Assembly (NCBI RefSeq): GCF_001282725.1
Contig: NZ_LN876586.1
Coordinates: 459,009-523,008, forward strand
Direction of reading: 5' to 3'
Source of the DNA: Inediibacterium massiliense
GTDB lineage: Bacteria > Bacillota > Clostridia > Peptostreptococcales > Thermotaleaceae
DNA: 64,000 bases
This document shows, in pieces, positions 1-9,748 of the stretch. Both the position numbers and the translations under genes were made by a program. The notes below the pieces were generated by a model. It was not told the DNA's origin and did no database searches. It saw only the letters and a list, made by a program, of their open reading frames with translations. The stretch's first letter is position 1. Each line of letters opens with the position of its first letter.

Positions 1-1890
1 GATCTTAAAAGATATGTAGATGAACATTATAAAGATTATAAAGAAGATTTATTTGCAGCTTTTATCAAAAGGGCTATGGATTTTGCCAAAAGAGATGGTT
101 ATATAGGTTGTATGACAAGTTTTGTATGGATGTTTATCAAACGATATGAAAAAATAAGAAAATATATTCTTTCAGAAAAATCTTTAAAAAGTCTTATACA
201 ATTAGAGTATTCAAGTTTTGAAGATGCTACTGTTCCTATTGGCACTTTTGTTATGAAAAACTGTAAACAAGATCAACAAATAGATTTTATAAGACTTTGT
301 AAATTTAAGGGAGCTAAAGTACAACCTCAAAAAGTAATAGAAGCTATAAAAAATGAAAGCATTTTTTATAGATATAAAAGAAAAGCTATAGATTTTCAAA
401 GTATTCCAGGAGTGCCCTTAGCTTTTTGGATAGATGATTCTATTATCAATGTATTTCAATTGGGTGTACCTTTAAAAAAAATTGCACAACCCAGAGTAGG
501 TCTTCAAACAAGCAATAATAAAGAATTTGTAAGGTACTGGTTTGAAGTAGATCCAAATAAAATAGGATTTGGTTATAAAAGTAGAGAAAGTGCAAAAATA
601 AGTGGATATAAGTGGTTTCCTTATCAAAAGGGAGGAGAGTTTAGAAAATGGTATGGAAATCATATATATGTAGTAGATTGGGAAAAAGATGGAGAAAGAA
701 TTCGAGAGTACAATAAAAAGTTAAATGCTTCAAGAACTTCTAATATAGGAATTGCAAATACTTCTTATTATTTTAAAAAAGGAATTTCATGGTCCTTTGT
801 AAATTCTTCAAGATTTTCAGCTCGATTTAGAGAGGAAGGTTTTTTATTTGACACTTCTGCGTCTTCGCTATTTTGCAAAAAAAATTTATATTTTATCATC
901 GCTTTTTTATGTTCTAAAGTGGCATCGTATCTTTTAAATGGTATAAATCCTACTCTTAATGTACAACCTGGAAATATGGGGTTGCTTCCAATTATTTTTC
1001 CTGATGAAGAGACAAAAGAAGAGATACAAAAGCTTTCAAAGGAATGTATTGACCTATCTAAAAAAGATTGGGATCAAGAGGAGATGTCTTGGAATTTTAA
1101 AATACATCCCTTTGTGATTTATAAAAGAGAAAATATAAAAAATACATATCTATATTGGGAAGAATTCTGTGAAAAAAATATAAAAATATTAAAAGAAAAA
1201 GAAGAACGATTAAATAAGATATTTATTAAGCTTTATGGATGTGAAAAAATATTAAATGATTATGTAGAGGATCAAGAAATTACGATAAGAAAGATTGATA
1301 AAAAGCAAGAGCTAAAAAAATTTATATCTTATGGAGTAGGTTGTATGATGGGAAGGTATAGTTTAAAAGAATATGAGAGGAAAGGGTTTTATCCATGTAA
1401 AGATGGAATTATTCCTATTACAAATGGATTTTCTCATTCTATAGTACCTTTTTTTATAAAGTTTATAGATATTTTATTTGGAAAAGAAGATAGGGAGAAA
1501 AATATTTATTTTCTTTTTAATGGATTAGAAAAAGAAATAAAAAAATATTTTGAGTATGAGTTTTATAAAGATCATATGAAATTTTTCCATAAAAGACCTA
1601 TCTATTGGATGCTTTCATCAGGGAAATATAAAAGTTTTGAGGCCTTTTTATATGTTCACAAATTCAATCCAAATACTATTTGTATTATACGAAATAATTA
1701 TATTCAAAAAATAATGAAACAAAAGGAAAAAATGTATCAACAAGAACCTAATCATCTAGAGATTTATCATGAGTTAGAGGAGTTAAGAAGATATGATGAA
1801 AAACTTGAAAAATTAGAAGGAATTTCTATAGACTTAGACGAAGGGATACAAAAAAATTATAAAAAATTTAAGAGCATATTAAATAAATAG
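1..1890 (+). CDS. pglX: BREX adenine-specific DNA methyltransferase PglX, C-terminal part (partial)
   Basis: The frame is open to the left edge, so only the last ~629 residues are visible; the first ATG in frame (76) is internal. In BREX phage defence PglX is the site-specific m6A methyltransferase that marks host DNA. What is visible fits the family: an N-terminal segment reading DLFAAFIKRAMDFAKRDGY, the central target-recognition region, and the characteristic C-terminal parts around ISYGVGCMMGRYSL and KRPIYWMLSSGKYKSFEAF. The catalytic NPPY motif would lie upstream of the window. No pglZ, brxL or other BREX gene follows, so any remaining system lies to the left and this gene is at its right-hand end. 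A type IIG restriction-modification enzyme is the alternative, but the C-terminus is most like PglX. Confidence 0.82.
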   Translation, partial: DLKRYVDEHYKDYKEDLFAAFIKRAMDFAKRDGYIGCMTSFVWMFIKRYEKIRKYILSEKSLKSLIQLEYSSFEDATVPIGTFVMKNCKQDQQIDFIRLCKFKGAKVQPQKVIEAIKNESIFYRYKRKAIDFQSIPGVPLAFWIDDSIINVFQLGVPLKKIAQPRVGLQTSNNKEFVRYWFEVDPNKIGFGYKSRESAKISGYKWFPYQKGGEFRKWYGNHIYVVDWEKDGERIREYNKKLNASRTSNIGIANTSYYFKKGISWSFVNSSRFSARFREEGFLFDTSASSLFCKKNLYFIIAFLCSKVASYLLNGINPTLNVQPGNMGLLPIIFPDEETKEEIQKLSKECIDLSKKDWDQEEMSWNFKIHPFVIYKRENIKNTYLYWEEFCEKNIKILKEKEERLNKIFIKLYGCEKILNDYVEDQEITIRKIDKKQELKKFISYGVGCMMGRYSLKEYERKGFYPCKDGIIPITNGFSHSIVPFFIKFIDILFGKEDREKNIYFLFNGLEKEIKKYFEYEFYKDHMKFFHKRPIYWMLSSGKYKSFEAFLYVHKFNPNTICIIRNNYIQKIMKQKEKMYQQEPNHLEIYHELEELRRYDEKLEKLEGISIDLDEGIQKNYKKFKSILNK

Positions 1891-1990
1891 AAATTATCAT
1901 CCTACTTTCTAAATTGTTTACATATAATTTTATAAAGTGAAATATAGATAAAATGAGTATGAATAGGATATGTTGTAAGGAGGGGGTAGG

Positions 1991-3082
1991 TTGATTGTAT
2001 TAGTAACCATAAAGAAAAAATATATTGCTTTTGTTTTAGGGATATTGATAGTAATAGGATATTTATGTGTGAATACATCGATCCAACATGTTTTTGTACA
2101 GGATGAAACGAGGCAAAAAATACAAGACATATTCCATAAAAGAAATCAAGGGATTTTAGATAAAGATGAAAATACCATTCAAAAGCTCTATGATACAAAA
2201 TTAAGATATGGGATATGGGCTTATGAACACGAGATAAAAAAAATGAAGTATCTTCATAAATGGGCATCGAAACAGGGAGTTGTATTTACAAAGATTGATT
2301 CTAATACAGTAGTAGGTAAAATCAATGATAAAGGAGAAAAAACCACAATAAATTTGATTGCATCTACTACTTATGAATATTTTTATGAGAATGATCCCAA
2401 TATAAAAAATAACTTTCGTATAGGCACTTATCATTCTTTAGATGTTCAAAAGAGAGGAAATGAATGGGTGATTATAAGAGAATGGTATACGGATCCTTTT
2501 GCGGATTCTATGGAACTTGATGATATGAAAACAGAAGAATTTAAAAAATATATTACAGATCAAAAGGAAAGAGATTTTTCCAATATGATAGAGAGAAGAA
2601 AAAAGGCATTAAAGTATGCAGATGAGTATTGTGGAGCAGCAGCAAAAGAAAATTATATCTACAATAAAAAATATATCAATTATAATCATTTAGGAGGAGA
2701 TTGTGCAAATTTTGCTTCTCAGATTTTATATGAAGGAGGAGAATTTAGGAAAAATTATACATGGAATTATACAAAAGAAGGAAGTAAATCATGGATCAAT
2801 GCTCATGCTTTTAAGAATTATATGATTTATAGTGGTAGAGCTTCTACAGTAGCTTATGGAACTTATGATCAAGTATACAAGGGTGCTTATAAGCTATTGC
2901 CAGGAGATTTTGTGGCCTATGAAAAAAAAGGGAAAATAACACATATATCTGTTGTAACAGGAGCAGATTCTAAAGGGTATGCTCTGGTAAATTCTCATAA
3001 CACAGATAGATACAGAGTGCCTTGGGATCTAGGATGGAGTGATAAAAAAATAAAATTCCATCTTGTACATGTTCATTTTTAA
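1991..3082 (+). CDS. membrane-anchored amidase-domain protein (Amidase_6-like)
   Basis: A 363-residue protein with a TTG start chosen because a strong ribosome binding site (AAGGAGGGGG) lies just before it. Residues about 10-29 form one hydrophobic segment, so the protein is probably anchored or exported. The C-terminal ~150 residues match the putative amidase domain of clostridial and bacillar secreted proteins: GGDCANFASQIL with a candidate nucleophile Cys near 238, and ITHISVVTG with a candidate His near 318, as in a papain-like fold. It probably acts on peptidoglycan or other amide bonds outside the membrane, but the substrate is unknown. It is a single-gene unit ending in a hairpin terminator. 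Confidence 0.75.
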   Translation: MIVLVTIKKKYIAFVLGILIVIGYLCVNTSIQHVFVQDETRQKIQDIFHKRNQGILDKDENTIQKLYDTKLRYGIWAYEHEIKKMKYLHKWASKQGVVFTKIDSNTVVGKINDKGEKTTINLIASTTYEYFYENDPNIKNNFRIGTYHSLDVQKRGNEWVIIREWYTDPFADSMELDDMKTEEFKKYITDQKERDFSNMIERRKKALKYADEYCGAAAKENYIYNKKYINYNHLGGDCANFASQILYEGGEFRKNYTWNYTKEGSKSWINAHAFKNYMIYSGRASTVAYGTYDQVYKGAYKLLPGDFVAYEKKGKITHISVVTGADSKGYALVNSHNTDRYRVPWDLGWSDKKIKFHLVHVHF

Positions 3083-3114
3083 AATTCCTATAAAAATTAG
3101 GAATTTTTATTTTG
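3081..3114 (+). terminator. intrinsic terminator of the amidase gene
   Basis: A perfect 10-bp stem (AAAATTCCTA / TAGGAATTTT) with a 7-nt loop followed by a T-rich run, starting next to the stop codon. Confidence 0.85.
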
Positions 3115-3163
3115 TAAAAGAAGAATACTAATAGGAAAATGTACAAGGAGGTTTTTTATTAGT

Positions 3164-3841
3164 ATGAAAGATTTATTAGAAAAGGGTGCAGTTTTACAAA
3201 GAGATAAGGATACTTATGCGATTGCACCTCATATACCAGGGGGAATTGTATCAAGTGATACATTAAGAAAGATTGCAGATGTAGCAGACAAGTACAACGC
3301 TCAAGCATTAAAGCTTACTTCTGCACAAAGAATTGCTATTGTAGGATTAAAAGAAGAGGATTTAGATCATGCATGGAATGATTTAAATATGAAGCCGGGA
3401 GCCGCTATTGGTCTTTGTGTACGAAGTGTAAAATTTTGTCCAGGGACTACCTTTTGCAAAAGAGGACAACAAGATTCAGTAGGTGTAGGAATGAAGCTAG
3501 ACGATCTTTATCATGGCATGAGTCTTCCAAACAAGTTAAAGATTGGAGTAAGTGGATGTCCTAACTCTTGTGCAGAAAATCATTTTAGAGATATTGGAAT
3601 TATGGGCATGCCTAAAGGCTTTACTATTGAAGTAGGAGGAAAAGGTGGAGTAAAACCTAGAATAGGTGATGTTTTGTATGAGAATGTAGATGAAGAAGAA
3701 ATATTTCCAATTATTGATACGATTGTAAAGGTATATTCAGAAAATGCAAATAAGCATGAAAGACTAGGAGCATATATTGATAGAGTAGGACTTGAGCAGT
3801 TTAAAGCACAAGTTGAAAATGAAAAAAATTGCATGGTCTAA
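3164..3841 (+). CDS. nitrite/sulfite reductase-like siroheme and 4Fe-4S domain protein
   Basis: A 225-residue single-domain relative of the siroheme-dependent nitrite/sulfite reductases. The N-terminal ferredoxin-like half (about 1-75) is followed by the cluster-binding half with CPGTTFCKRG and GCPNSCAE, giving the paired cysteines that bind 4Fe-4S and siroheme in this family. Such short stand-alone versions are common in anaerobes and their electron acceptor is generally not known; it lacks the second repeat of assimilatory sulfite reductases. ATG 3164 is preceded by ACAAGGAGG at good spacing. It is monocistronic and ends in a strong terminator. Confidence 0.8.
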   Translation: MKDLLEKGAVLQRDKDTYAIAPHIPGGIVSSDTLRKIADVADKYNAQALKLTSAQRIAIVGLKEEDLDHAWNDLNMKPGAAIGLCVRSVKFCPGTTFCKRGQQDSVGVGMKLDDLYHGMSLPNKLKIGVSGCPNSCAENHFRDIGIMGMPKGFTIEVGGKGGVKPRIGDVLYENVDEEEIFPIIDTIVKVYSENANKHERLGAYIDRVGLEQFKAQVENEKNCMV

Positions 3842-3862
3842 AAGGCCATGCAATTTTTTTCA
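3822..3862 (+). terminator. intrinsic terminator after the siroheme protein gene
   Basis: The inverted repeat AATTGCATGG / CCATGCAATT overlaps the stop codon and is followed by seven T. Confidence 0.9.
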
Positions 3863-3949
3863 TGGTGGAATAATGTTTATGTAAAAAAATGTAGGGTATG
3901 TTAATATGATAGATAGAAAATAAAGGTATATCATATAGGAGGAGATATT

Positions 3950-5407
3950 ATGTTTCGTAGTAAAAAAATTATCCATCAATTGAAAGAAATAGCTCAAAAT
4001 TTCAAGAAAAATAATTATGAAATAATGGATGAAGAAAAATATGATGATCCATTAGTGAAATTTTTTGTTCGATTGATAAACATTATCAATAAAAATGTTT
4101 CTAATATACATCAATTGATGAAGGGTGTGATCAAAGGTGCTACACAGGTAAGTACGTTTAATGTGGAATTATCTCATATATCTAATCAAATGAAAGAAAC
4201 ATCTATAAAAGTAAAGGACTCATCTGAAACCATGGGAGCTGCCATTCAGCAAACTAATGCAAGTATGATGCAAGTTAGTGAGACGATTACTGAATATGCA
4301 TCTTCTGCAGAACATGTTTCTATTCAAGCACAAACACTACTTTCTATTACAGAAAATAATGATCTATTGATGAAAAAAATTCAGCAAGTAAATGGTGAAG
4401 TATCTCAAAGGGCTATATCTATGAACGATGATACAAATCAGCTTTTAGATGTAATTGGAAATATGAAAAAAATTGTTGAAGGCATTAATGAAATTGCAGA
4501 TCATACAAATCTTTTAGCATTAAATGCAAGTATTGAAGCAGCGAGAGCAGGAGAAAATGGAAGAGGTTTTGCTGTAGTAGCAGAGGAAGTAAGAAAACTT
4601 GCAGAAAATACAAGAGAACAGTTAAGTAGTGTAGAAAATCTTATGAGTAGTATGGAAGAAGCTTCCGTAAAGAGTAGGGAGAGTGTTACTTATACTATTC
4701 ATTCTATTGATCATATGAATGCATTCATAGAAGAGATGTCAACCTCGTTTTTAGAAAGTACAAAAGCAATAGAATCTGTAAGTGAAGGAGTAAAGTCAAT
4801 GGCTGATAGTATAGAAGAAATTGGTGCTTCTAGCCAACAAGTAAGTGCAGCCATGAATTCTATTGGAGAAGATAGTGATCAGCTTCTTTATATTGCAGAT
4901 GATTTATATAGTAAATCAGAAAAAATCAATGATTTGGGAAAAGAAATAGAAGATATAGAAAAAAATATGACAGAACTTGCTCATATTAGTGGACAAATGG
5001 GAAATGAAGATTATTTTAAAATTACTAATGAAGACTTTATAGAAAATCTTGAGTATGCTATCAAAGGACATAAACAATGGATGAAGTCTTTAAAAAGTAT
5101 GGTAGAGAATATGGAAGTGTATCCTATACAGATAGATGGTACAAAATGTAAATTCGGACATTTTTATTATGCAGTTACTCCTATGCATCCTGAGATTATA
5201 GAAATATGGAAAGAAATTGATGAAAAGCATTTAGATTTGCACAACACTGGACATAAAGTCATGGACTTGATCATAGATAAGAATAAAGATCAAGCATATA
5301 TGGCTTATAAAGATGCAATAAAGCTATCAGAAAAAGTAATAGAAATGTTTGAGAAATTAAAGGATATGACAGAAAAGTTATCCACTAAAGGAATAGAAGT
5401 ATTTTAG
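3950..5407 (+). CDS. soluble methyl-accepting chemotaxis protein with C-terminal CZB domain
   Basis: A 485-residue chemoreceptor without any transmembrane segment. The middle holds the conserved MCP signalling hairpin ([19 protein letters not shown], about residues 183-201) that contacts CheA and CheW. The last ~110 residues match a chemoreceptor zinc-binding (CZB) domain, with a GHKQWM histidine, a CKFGHFYYA segment near residue 400 and later histidines in [10 protein letters not shown]. In other bacteria CZB domains bind zinc and sense oxidants such as hypochlorite, so a cytoplasmic redox or zinc sensor is a fair inference. It is followed by its own terminator and then a second, membrane-bound receptor. 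Confidence 0.88.
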   Translation: MFRSKKIIHQLKEIAQNFKKNNYEIMDEEKYDDPLVKFFVRLINIINKNVSNIHQLMKGVIKGATQVSTFNVELSHISNQMKETSIKVKDSSETMGAAIQQTNASMMQVSETITEYASSAEHVSIQAQTLLSITENNDLLMKKIQQVNGEVSQRAISMNDDTNQLLDVIGNMKKIVEGINEIADHTNLLALNASIEAARAGENGRGFAVVAEEVRKLAENTREQLSSVENLMSSMEEASVKSRESVTYTIHSIDHMNAFIEEMSTSFLESTKAIESVSEGVKSMADSIEEIGASSQQVSAAMNSIGEDSDQLLYIADDLYSKSEKINDLGKEIEDIEKNMTELAHISGQMGNEDYFKITNEDFIENLEYAIKGHKQWMKSLKSMVENMEVYPIQIDGTKCKFGHFYYAVTPMHPEIIEIWKEIDEKHLDLHNTGHKVMDLIIDKNKDQAYMAYKDAIKLSEKVIEMFEKLKDMTEKLSTKGIEVF

Positions 5408-5431
5408 AAGATGCCATGCATCTTCTTTTTA
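5406..5431 (+). terminator. intrinsic terminator between the two chemoreceptor genes
   Basis: A 9-bp stem (AGAAGATGC / GCATCTTCT), 3-nt loop, then a T run. It shows that the ATG at 5416 is not a real start of the next gene. Confidence 0.85.
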
Positions 5432-5481
5432 TTCCAATTTTTGTGTATACTGATAGTATAAAGGATGAAGGAGGAATAAGG

Positions 5482-6801
5482 GTGAGCGAAAAACTAAAAT
5501 GGTACCATAGTATCAAATTCAAATTACTCGGAGTTATTATTATTACTCAATTGTTTAGTTCAACAGTAGGGAATATGGTCAATATGGGGATTGTCAAATC
5601 AAAAGATATTCTTGAAGGAATGGGTATATATGCAGATTTTCTAGGAGGAAGGGTAGGAATATTTGTATCTACTTTATTAGGAATTATTATTATGTCATGG
5701 ATTACGATTATAGTTTATGATCGTTTGGTACTTAACAGATTGAATACTTTAATCAATGCAAGTAAAGAGTGGGCAGCAGGAAATTTATCTACAAAGGTTC
5801 AAGTACATGGAGAAGATGGAATTAGCATTTTAGGAGAAAATTTAAATCAAATGGCACAAAATCTATATCATACAGGGATAACTGTCAATGAAATGGTAGA
5901 AAAGCTTAGTGATGCTTCAGAGCAATTGGAGATTATTTCTAAGCAAACAACAGATACAATTCATCAAGTATCTAATTCTATGAATGAAATTGCTGAGGCT
6001 ACAGAAGGACAAGCCCAAGAATCAGAAAATGGAGCATGGCAAGCCAATGAATTATCACAAAAAATTAATGAAATTTCTAAGCTCATTTACAATTTAAACA
6101 AAGAATTTACAGAAACAACTACATTAAATGAAAAAGGAGTTTCTTCTATTCAAAGATTAGGACAAAGATCTGAAGAGACAGCCCAGTCAGAGAAAAAAGT
6201 CAATACAGTCATTATGGATATGGCACAAAGTATTAATTCTATTGGAATGGTTATAGAAACCATTGGATCTATTGCAGAACAAACGAATCTGTTGGCTTTA
6301 AATGCTTCTATAGAGAGTGCTAGAGCAGGAGAGGCAGGAAAAGGATTTGCTGTAGTTGCAGAAGAAATTAGAAAATTGGCTGAAGAATCTGCCCATGCGG
6401 CAGAAGAAATTAAAGATTTGATCAAAGCTATTGAATCTAAATCTGCCCATGCTGTAGAATCTATTAAGAATAATCATGAGATTTTTAAAGAACAAATAGA
6501 TTCAGTACAAGAAACAGAGAGTATTATTCATCAAGTAACACAAAAGGTACAATTGCTTTTCACAGATATGAAAAAGATCAAAACTTTTAATGAAGAGATG
6601 GTTGTACAAAAAGAAAAAATGGTTATGAGTATGGAAAAAATCTCCCAATCTTCTCAACAAATATCTGCTGGAACAGAAGAAGTATCTGCATCAGCAGAAG
6701 AAACATTAAGTACTATGGAGCAACTTTTAAATTATGCAGAAATCTCTAGGCAATCTGCAGAAAAATTAAGAAATCTTTCAGAAAAAATAGTACAAAAATA
6801 A
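5482..6801 (+). CDS. membrane methyl-accepting chemotaxis protein
   Basis: A 439-residue receptor. I use GTG 5482 rather than the upstream in-frame ATG at 5416, because 5416 lies inside the preceding terminator while 5482 has GAAGGAGG just ahead. Two hydrophobic segments (about 14-32 and 58-78) are separated by only a short loop, so there is no large extracellular ligand domain. A HAMP region (about 78-130) and the signalling core ([19 protein letters not shown]) follow. Receptors with this layout may sense through the membrane or a partner. The stop codon lies in a hairpin terminator, and a mobile palindromic repeat follows. Confidence 0.88.
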   Translation: MSEKLKWYHSIKFKLLGVIIITQLFSSTVGNMVNMGIVKSKDILEGMGIYADFLGGRVGIFVSTLLGIIIMSWITIIVYDRLVLNRLNTLINASKEWAAGNLSTKVQVHGEDGISILGENLNQMAQNLYHTGITVNEMVEKLSDASEQLEIISKQTTDTIHQVSNSMNEIAEATEGQAQESENGAWQANELSQKINEISKLIYNLNKEFTETTTLNEKGVSSIQRLGQRSEETAQSEKKVNTVIMDMAQSINSIGMVIETIGSIAEQTNLLALNASIESARAGEAGKGFAVVAEEIRKLAEESAHAAEEIKDLIKAIESKSAHAVESIKNNHEIFKEQIDSVQETESIIHQVTQKVQLLFTDMKKIKTFNEEMVVQKEKMVMSMEKISQSSQQISAGTEEVSASAEETLSTMEQLLNYAEISRQSAEKLRNLSEKIVQK

Positions 6802-6828
6802 GACTGTGATTTTTCACAGTCTTATTTT
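6799..6828 (+). terminator. intrinsic terminator, left copy flanking repeat element A
   Basis: An 11-bp stem (TAAGACTGTGA / TCACAGTCTTA) with a TTTT loop and T run, overlapping the stop codon. An almost identical copy occurs again at 7029-7059. Confidence 0.85.
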
Positions 6829-6830
6829 GT

Positions 6831-7028
6831 AGACAAAGTCATAAAAAACGTCACTAAATTTTCAAATTTGGAAAATATATAGAAACGATCGAAAATAACA
6901 TTACAAACTCCCTATGCTCAAACAGTGTAATGCTAAGCATTTTCTCACTTATTCTATATTTTCACAAATTCTCAATAAATGTTCCTTGTTTTTATAACTT
7001 CGCTAAAATATAGTTTGTCTTTAGCTTG
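6831..7028 (+). repeat. palindromic repeat element A (terminator-flanked family)
   Basis: About 198 bp that fold into one long imperfect hairpin. The outer arms are CAAAGTCATAAAAA and TTTTTATAACTTCG; the middle arms are AAATTTGGAAAATATATAGAA and TTCTATATTTTCACAAATT; the tip here is AACATTACA / TGTAATGCT around the loop AACTCCCTATGCTCAAACA. The same element recurs at about 9.8, 12.5, 35.95 and, with other outer arms, 53.1 kb. No coding capacity. It lies between two near-identical copies (30 and 31 bp) of the receptor gene's terminator. Confidence 0.85.
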
Positions 7029-7059
7029 AGACTGTGATTTTTCACAGTCTTATTTTTGT
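7029..7059 (+). terminator. duplicated terminator, right copy flanking repeat element A
   Basis: It repeats the left terminator starting from AGACTGTGA and including the T run and final GT; the only difference is one extra T. Confidence 0.8.
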
Positions 7060-7190
7060 TATTTATAGAAAAAATTAGTATTGGTATTTTTTCAAACAAA
7101 CAATCTATTATAAAATTTTTCTATATCTATATAAGTCCTATAGAGTCATGTATTATAATCTAAGTAACTATATAAAAAGGGGGATAACAA

Positions 7191-8489
7191 ATGGCTGATT
7201 ATAGGGAATTATGGGGATCATTAGGGATGGATTTAGAAAAGCACGATCAACTTTGTGCAGTGCTGCCAGAATTTTATGGAGATATTTATTTATCTCAAGA
7301 AAATCGTGCTGAAGGAATGAATTATTATAATATGGTAGTTTCAGAAATTCATGGACTTCGTATTGCTGAGCTTGCGGAAGATAGAAAAAAAGGTAAAAAA
7401 GTATTAGGAAGTTTTTGTGTATTTGTACCTGATGAAGTAATTTTTGCAGCAGATGCCATTGGAGTAGGATTATGTGGAGGATCAGATTTTTGGGTACCAG
7501 ATGGAGAAAAGGTTTTACCAAGAAATATGTGCCCACTGATTAAAGCCTCTGTAGGGGCAAAAACAAGTGGAACCTGTCCTTATTTTCAATCAGTGGACAT
7601 GCTTGTAGGAGAGACTACTTGTGATGGAAAGAAAAAAGCTTGGGAAATATTAAAAGATTATGCTCCTATACATGTAATGGATCTTCCTCAAATGAAAAGG
7701 GAAAAAGATAAACTTCATTGGATAGATGAAATTAAAATATTTAAAGAAAAGGTAGAAAAATTAACAGGAAATGAAATAACCAGTGAAAAACTAAAAGAAT
7801 CAACAAAACTTATCAACAAAAAAAGAAGAGCTCTTCAAAGATTATACAATACAAGAAAAAATAAAAATATTCCTATTAGTGGAAAAGATGCTTTATTGAT
7901 TACTCAAATTGCTTTTTATGATGATCCTAATAGATTTATACAAAAAACAAATGAATTATGTGATGAGTTAGAATTACGTATTCAAAAAGGAGAAGGAGTA
8001 TTTAAAGAAGATGCACCAAGGATATTAGTAGCTGGAACTCCTATGGCAGTTCCAAACTGGAAACTCCATCATTTAATAGAAACCAGTGGAGCAGCTATTG
8101 TCTGTGAAGAAACCTGTACAGGTACAAGATATTTTGAAAATCTAGTAAATGAAGAAGGAGATTCCGTAGAGGATCAAATGAAGAATTTAGCAGATCGATA
8201 TTTAAATATCAATTGTGCATGTTTTACTCCAAACGAAGGAAGGATAGATGATATTATAAGACTTTACAAAGAGTATAAGGCAGATGGAGTAATTTATTAT
8301 AATTTGCCATTTTGTCATACTTATGCTATGGAATATAAGATGGTAAAGGATGCTTTAGATCAAGAAGGTATTCCTGTAATGATGATAGAAACAGATTATA
8401 GTCTTCAAGATGCAGGACAAATTACAACAAGACTAGAAGCTTTCTTTGAAATGCTAGAAAATAATAGAGAAGCTGCAGTGACTAAATAA
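7191..8489 (+). CDS. double-cubane-type reductase, 2-hydroxyacyl-CoA dehydratase family
   Basis: A 432-residue protein of the HgdB/BcrC family. Cysteines in CGGSDFW, RNMCPLI, SGTCPYF, CEETCTGTRYF and NCACFTPN are spaced as in the double-cubane-cluster proteins (YjiM type), which carry an [8Fe-9S] cluster and reduce small molecules at very low potential rather than dehydrating CoA esters. It is the first gene of a tight three-gene operon with a DUF3343 protein (9 nt gap) and an ATP-dependent activase (12 nt gap), as expected for a reductase that needs ATP-driven electron injection. ATG 7191 has AAAGGGGGAT upstream. The natural substrate is unknown. Confidence 0.85.
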   Translation: MADYRELWGSLGMDLEKHDQLCAVLPEFYGDIYLSQENRAEGMNYYNMVVSEIHGLRIAELAEDRKKGKKVLGSFCVFVPDEVIFAADAIGVGLCGGSDFWVPDGEKVLPRNMCPLIKASVGAKTSGTCPYFQSVDMLVGETTCDGKKKAWEILKDYAPIHVMDLPQMKREKDKLHWIDEIKIFKEKVEKLTGNEITSEKLKESTKLINKKRRALQRLYNTRKNKNIPISGKDALLITQIAFYDDPNRFIQKTNELCDELELRIQKGEGVFKEDAPRILVAGTPMAVPNWKLHHLIETSGAAIVCEETCTGTRYFENLVNEEGDSVEDQMKNLADRYLNINCACFTPNEGRIDDIIRLYKEYKADGVIYYNLPFCHTYAMEYKMVKDALDQEGIPVMMIETDYSLQDAGQITTRLEAFFEMLENNREAAVTK

Positions 8490-8498
8490 GGTGATAAA

Positions 8499-8747
8499 AT
8501 GTTAAATACATATGTATTATTTCCTTCTCATACAGATGGTTTGGCTTTAGAGAAAATATTAAAGGTAGAAAAAGTAAATTACACTATTGTCCCTACTCCT
8601 AGAGATTTAAGTAAGTGCTGCGGAATATCTATTATGTTAGACCCTAAAGATAAACATAGAGTACAAAACCTCTTAACAAAGTACTCAGATATTAAAACAG
8701 AAGGAATATATACCATAGAGAGAAAAAAGAGAAATTGGTTTAAGTAA
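8499..8747 (+). CDS. DUF3343 putative Se/S carrier-like protein
   Basis: An 82-residue protein matching the DUF3343 family, with the conserved pattern YVLFPSHTDGLALEKIL then VPTPRDLSKCCGISI. The paired cysteines (about 41-42) lie where family members carry a CC or CG pair. The family is annotated as a putative sulfur or selenium carrier and is often found near selenium genes and double-cubane reductases. Here it sits between the reductase and its activase, so it may help cluster assembly or deliver S/Se; that is inference. A UGA-containing gene 5 kb downstream shows the organism probably uses selenocysteine. Confidence 0.75.
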   Translation: MLNTYVLFPSHTDGLALEKILKVEKVNYTIVPTPRDLSKCCGISIMLDPKDKHRVQNLLTKYSDIKTEGIYTIERKKRNWFK

Positions 8748-8759
8748 GGGGGAATTCAT

Positions 8760-9527
8760 TTGTTTACAGTAGGAATCGATACAGGATCAGTGGCTACAAA
8801 AGGAGTATTATTTAATGGAAAAATAGTAAGAGCTATCACTATTCCTACAGGGTGGAGTCCTAAAAGATCATCTGAGGAAGCTTTTGCCATGCTTCTTAAA
8901 AAAGAAAATATAAACAAAGATGAAGTAAAAAAAGTCATAGGAACAGGATATGGAAGAATTTCTATGGATTTTACAGATAAAAATATAACAGAAATTACTT
9001 GTCATGCAAAAGGTGCACACTTTTTAAATCCTAATATTCGGACGATTTTAGATATAGGAGGACAAGATAGTAAAGCCATTCATTTAGATGAAAGGGGAAA
9101 TGTACTAGATTTTTTAATGAATGATAAATGTGCAGCAGGAACAGGTAGATTTCTTCAGGTCATGATCCATCTTTTAGGAGAAGAAATAGAAAACCTAGAT
9201 AGACTGGCAAAAAATGCAAAACCTCAGTCTATTACGAGTATGTGTACTGTTTTTGCAGAATCAGAAGTAATTAGTTTATTGGCAAATGGAGCAAGTAAAG
9301 AATCTATTGCAGGAGGAATTATTGAATCCATTGCAAACAGAGGAGTTTCTCTTTTAAGTAAAATAAATATAGAGAATGAAGTTTCTTTTACAGGAGGAGT
9401 TGCAAAAAGCCATTTAGTAAAACATTCTATAGAAGAAAAGATCAAAAGAAAGATTCATACAGCAGAAGATACGCAGATTGTAGGAGCATTAGGGGCTGCA
9501 GTATTAGGATGGAATATGATTGAATAA
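8760..9527 (+). CDS. acyl-CoA dehydratase activase-like ATPase (HgdC/YjiL family)
   Basis: A 255-residue ASKHA-fold ATPase. Visible motifs are GIDTGSVATKGVLF (phosphate 1), DIGGQDSKAI (phosphate 2), and NDKCAAGTGRFLQ plus CTVFAESEVISLL. The two cysteines in the last motifs hold the [4Fe-4S] cluster at the dimer interface. These proteins hydrolyse ATP to push one electron into a partner HgdB-type or double-cubane enzyme, here surely the gene two places upstream. The start is TTG 8760 after AAGGGGGAA; the glycine-rich ATPase motif begins at residue 5, so no earlier start is needed. Confidence 0.88.
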   Translation: MFTVGIDTGSVATKGVLFNGKIVRAITIPTGWSPKRSSEEAFAMLLKKENINKDEVKKVIGTGYGRISMDFTDKNITEITCHAKGAHFLNPNIRTILDIGGQDSKAIHLDERGNVLDFLMNDKCAAGTGRFLQVMIHLLGEEIENLDRLAKNAKPQSITSMCTVFAESEVISLLANGASKESIAGGIIESIANRGVSLLSKINIENEVSFTGGVAKSHLVKHSIEEKIKRKIHTAEDTQIVGALGAAVLGWNMIE

Positions 9528-9560
9528 AAAAGTATTATTATGAGTTTGTATTCAGTCTGA

Positions 9561-9590
9561 AACAAGCTATTGAAAAATAGCTTGTTTTTT
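9561..9590 (+). terminator. intrinsic terminator of the double-cubane reductase operon
   Basis: A 10-bp perfect stem (AACAAGCTAT / ATAGCTTGTT) followed by T residues. Confidence 0.9.
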
Positions 9591-9748
9591 ATACATATTG
9601 AGTGGATGTAATGATTATATTTCAAATTTTAAATACCAATTTTATACTATTTATGATAAAATATTATTGAATATTCTATAAACTTGATTTTAAGGATAAA
9701 TTTAACAGATCCTTAAAATAAATAATGAATAGGAATCATATAATAAAC
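9591..9748. other. AT-rich intergenic region before repeat B
   Basis: No gene is visible. It probably holds the original promoter of the GntR-type regulator downstream, now separated from it by element B; no clear -35/-10 pair could be assigned. Confidence 0.4.

Noticed and set aside
5416-5481. ATG 5416 as start of the second chemoreceptor
   Set aside because: It lies within the terminator of the preceding gene and has no ribosome binding site. GTG 5482 has one and gives the usual N-terminus.
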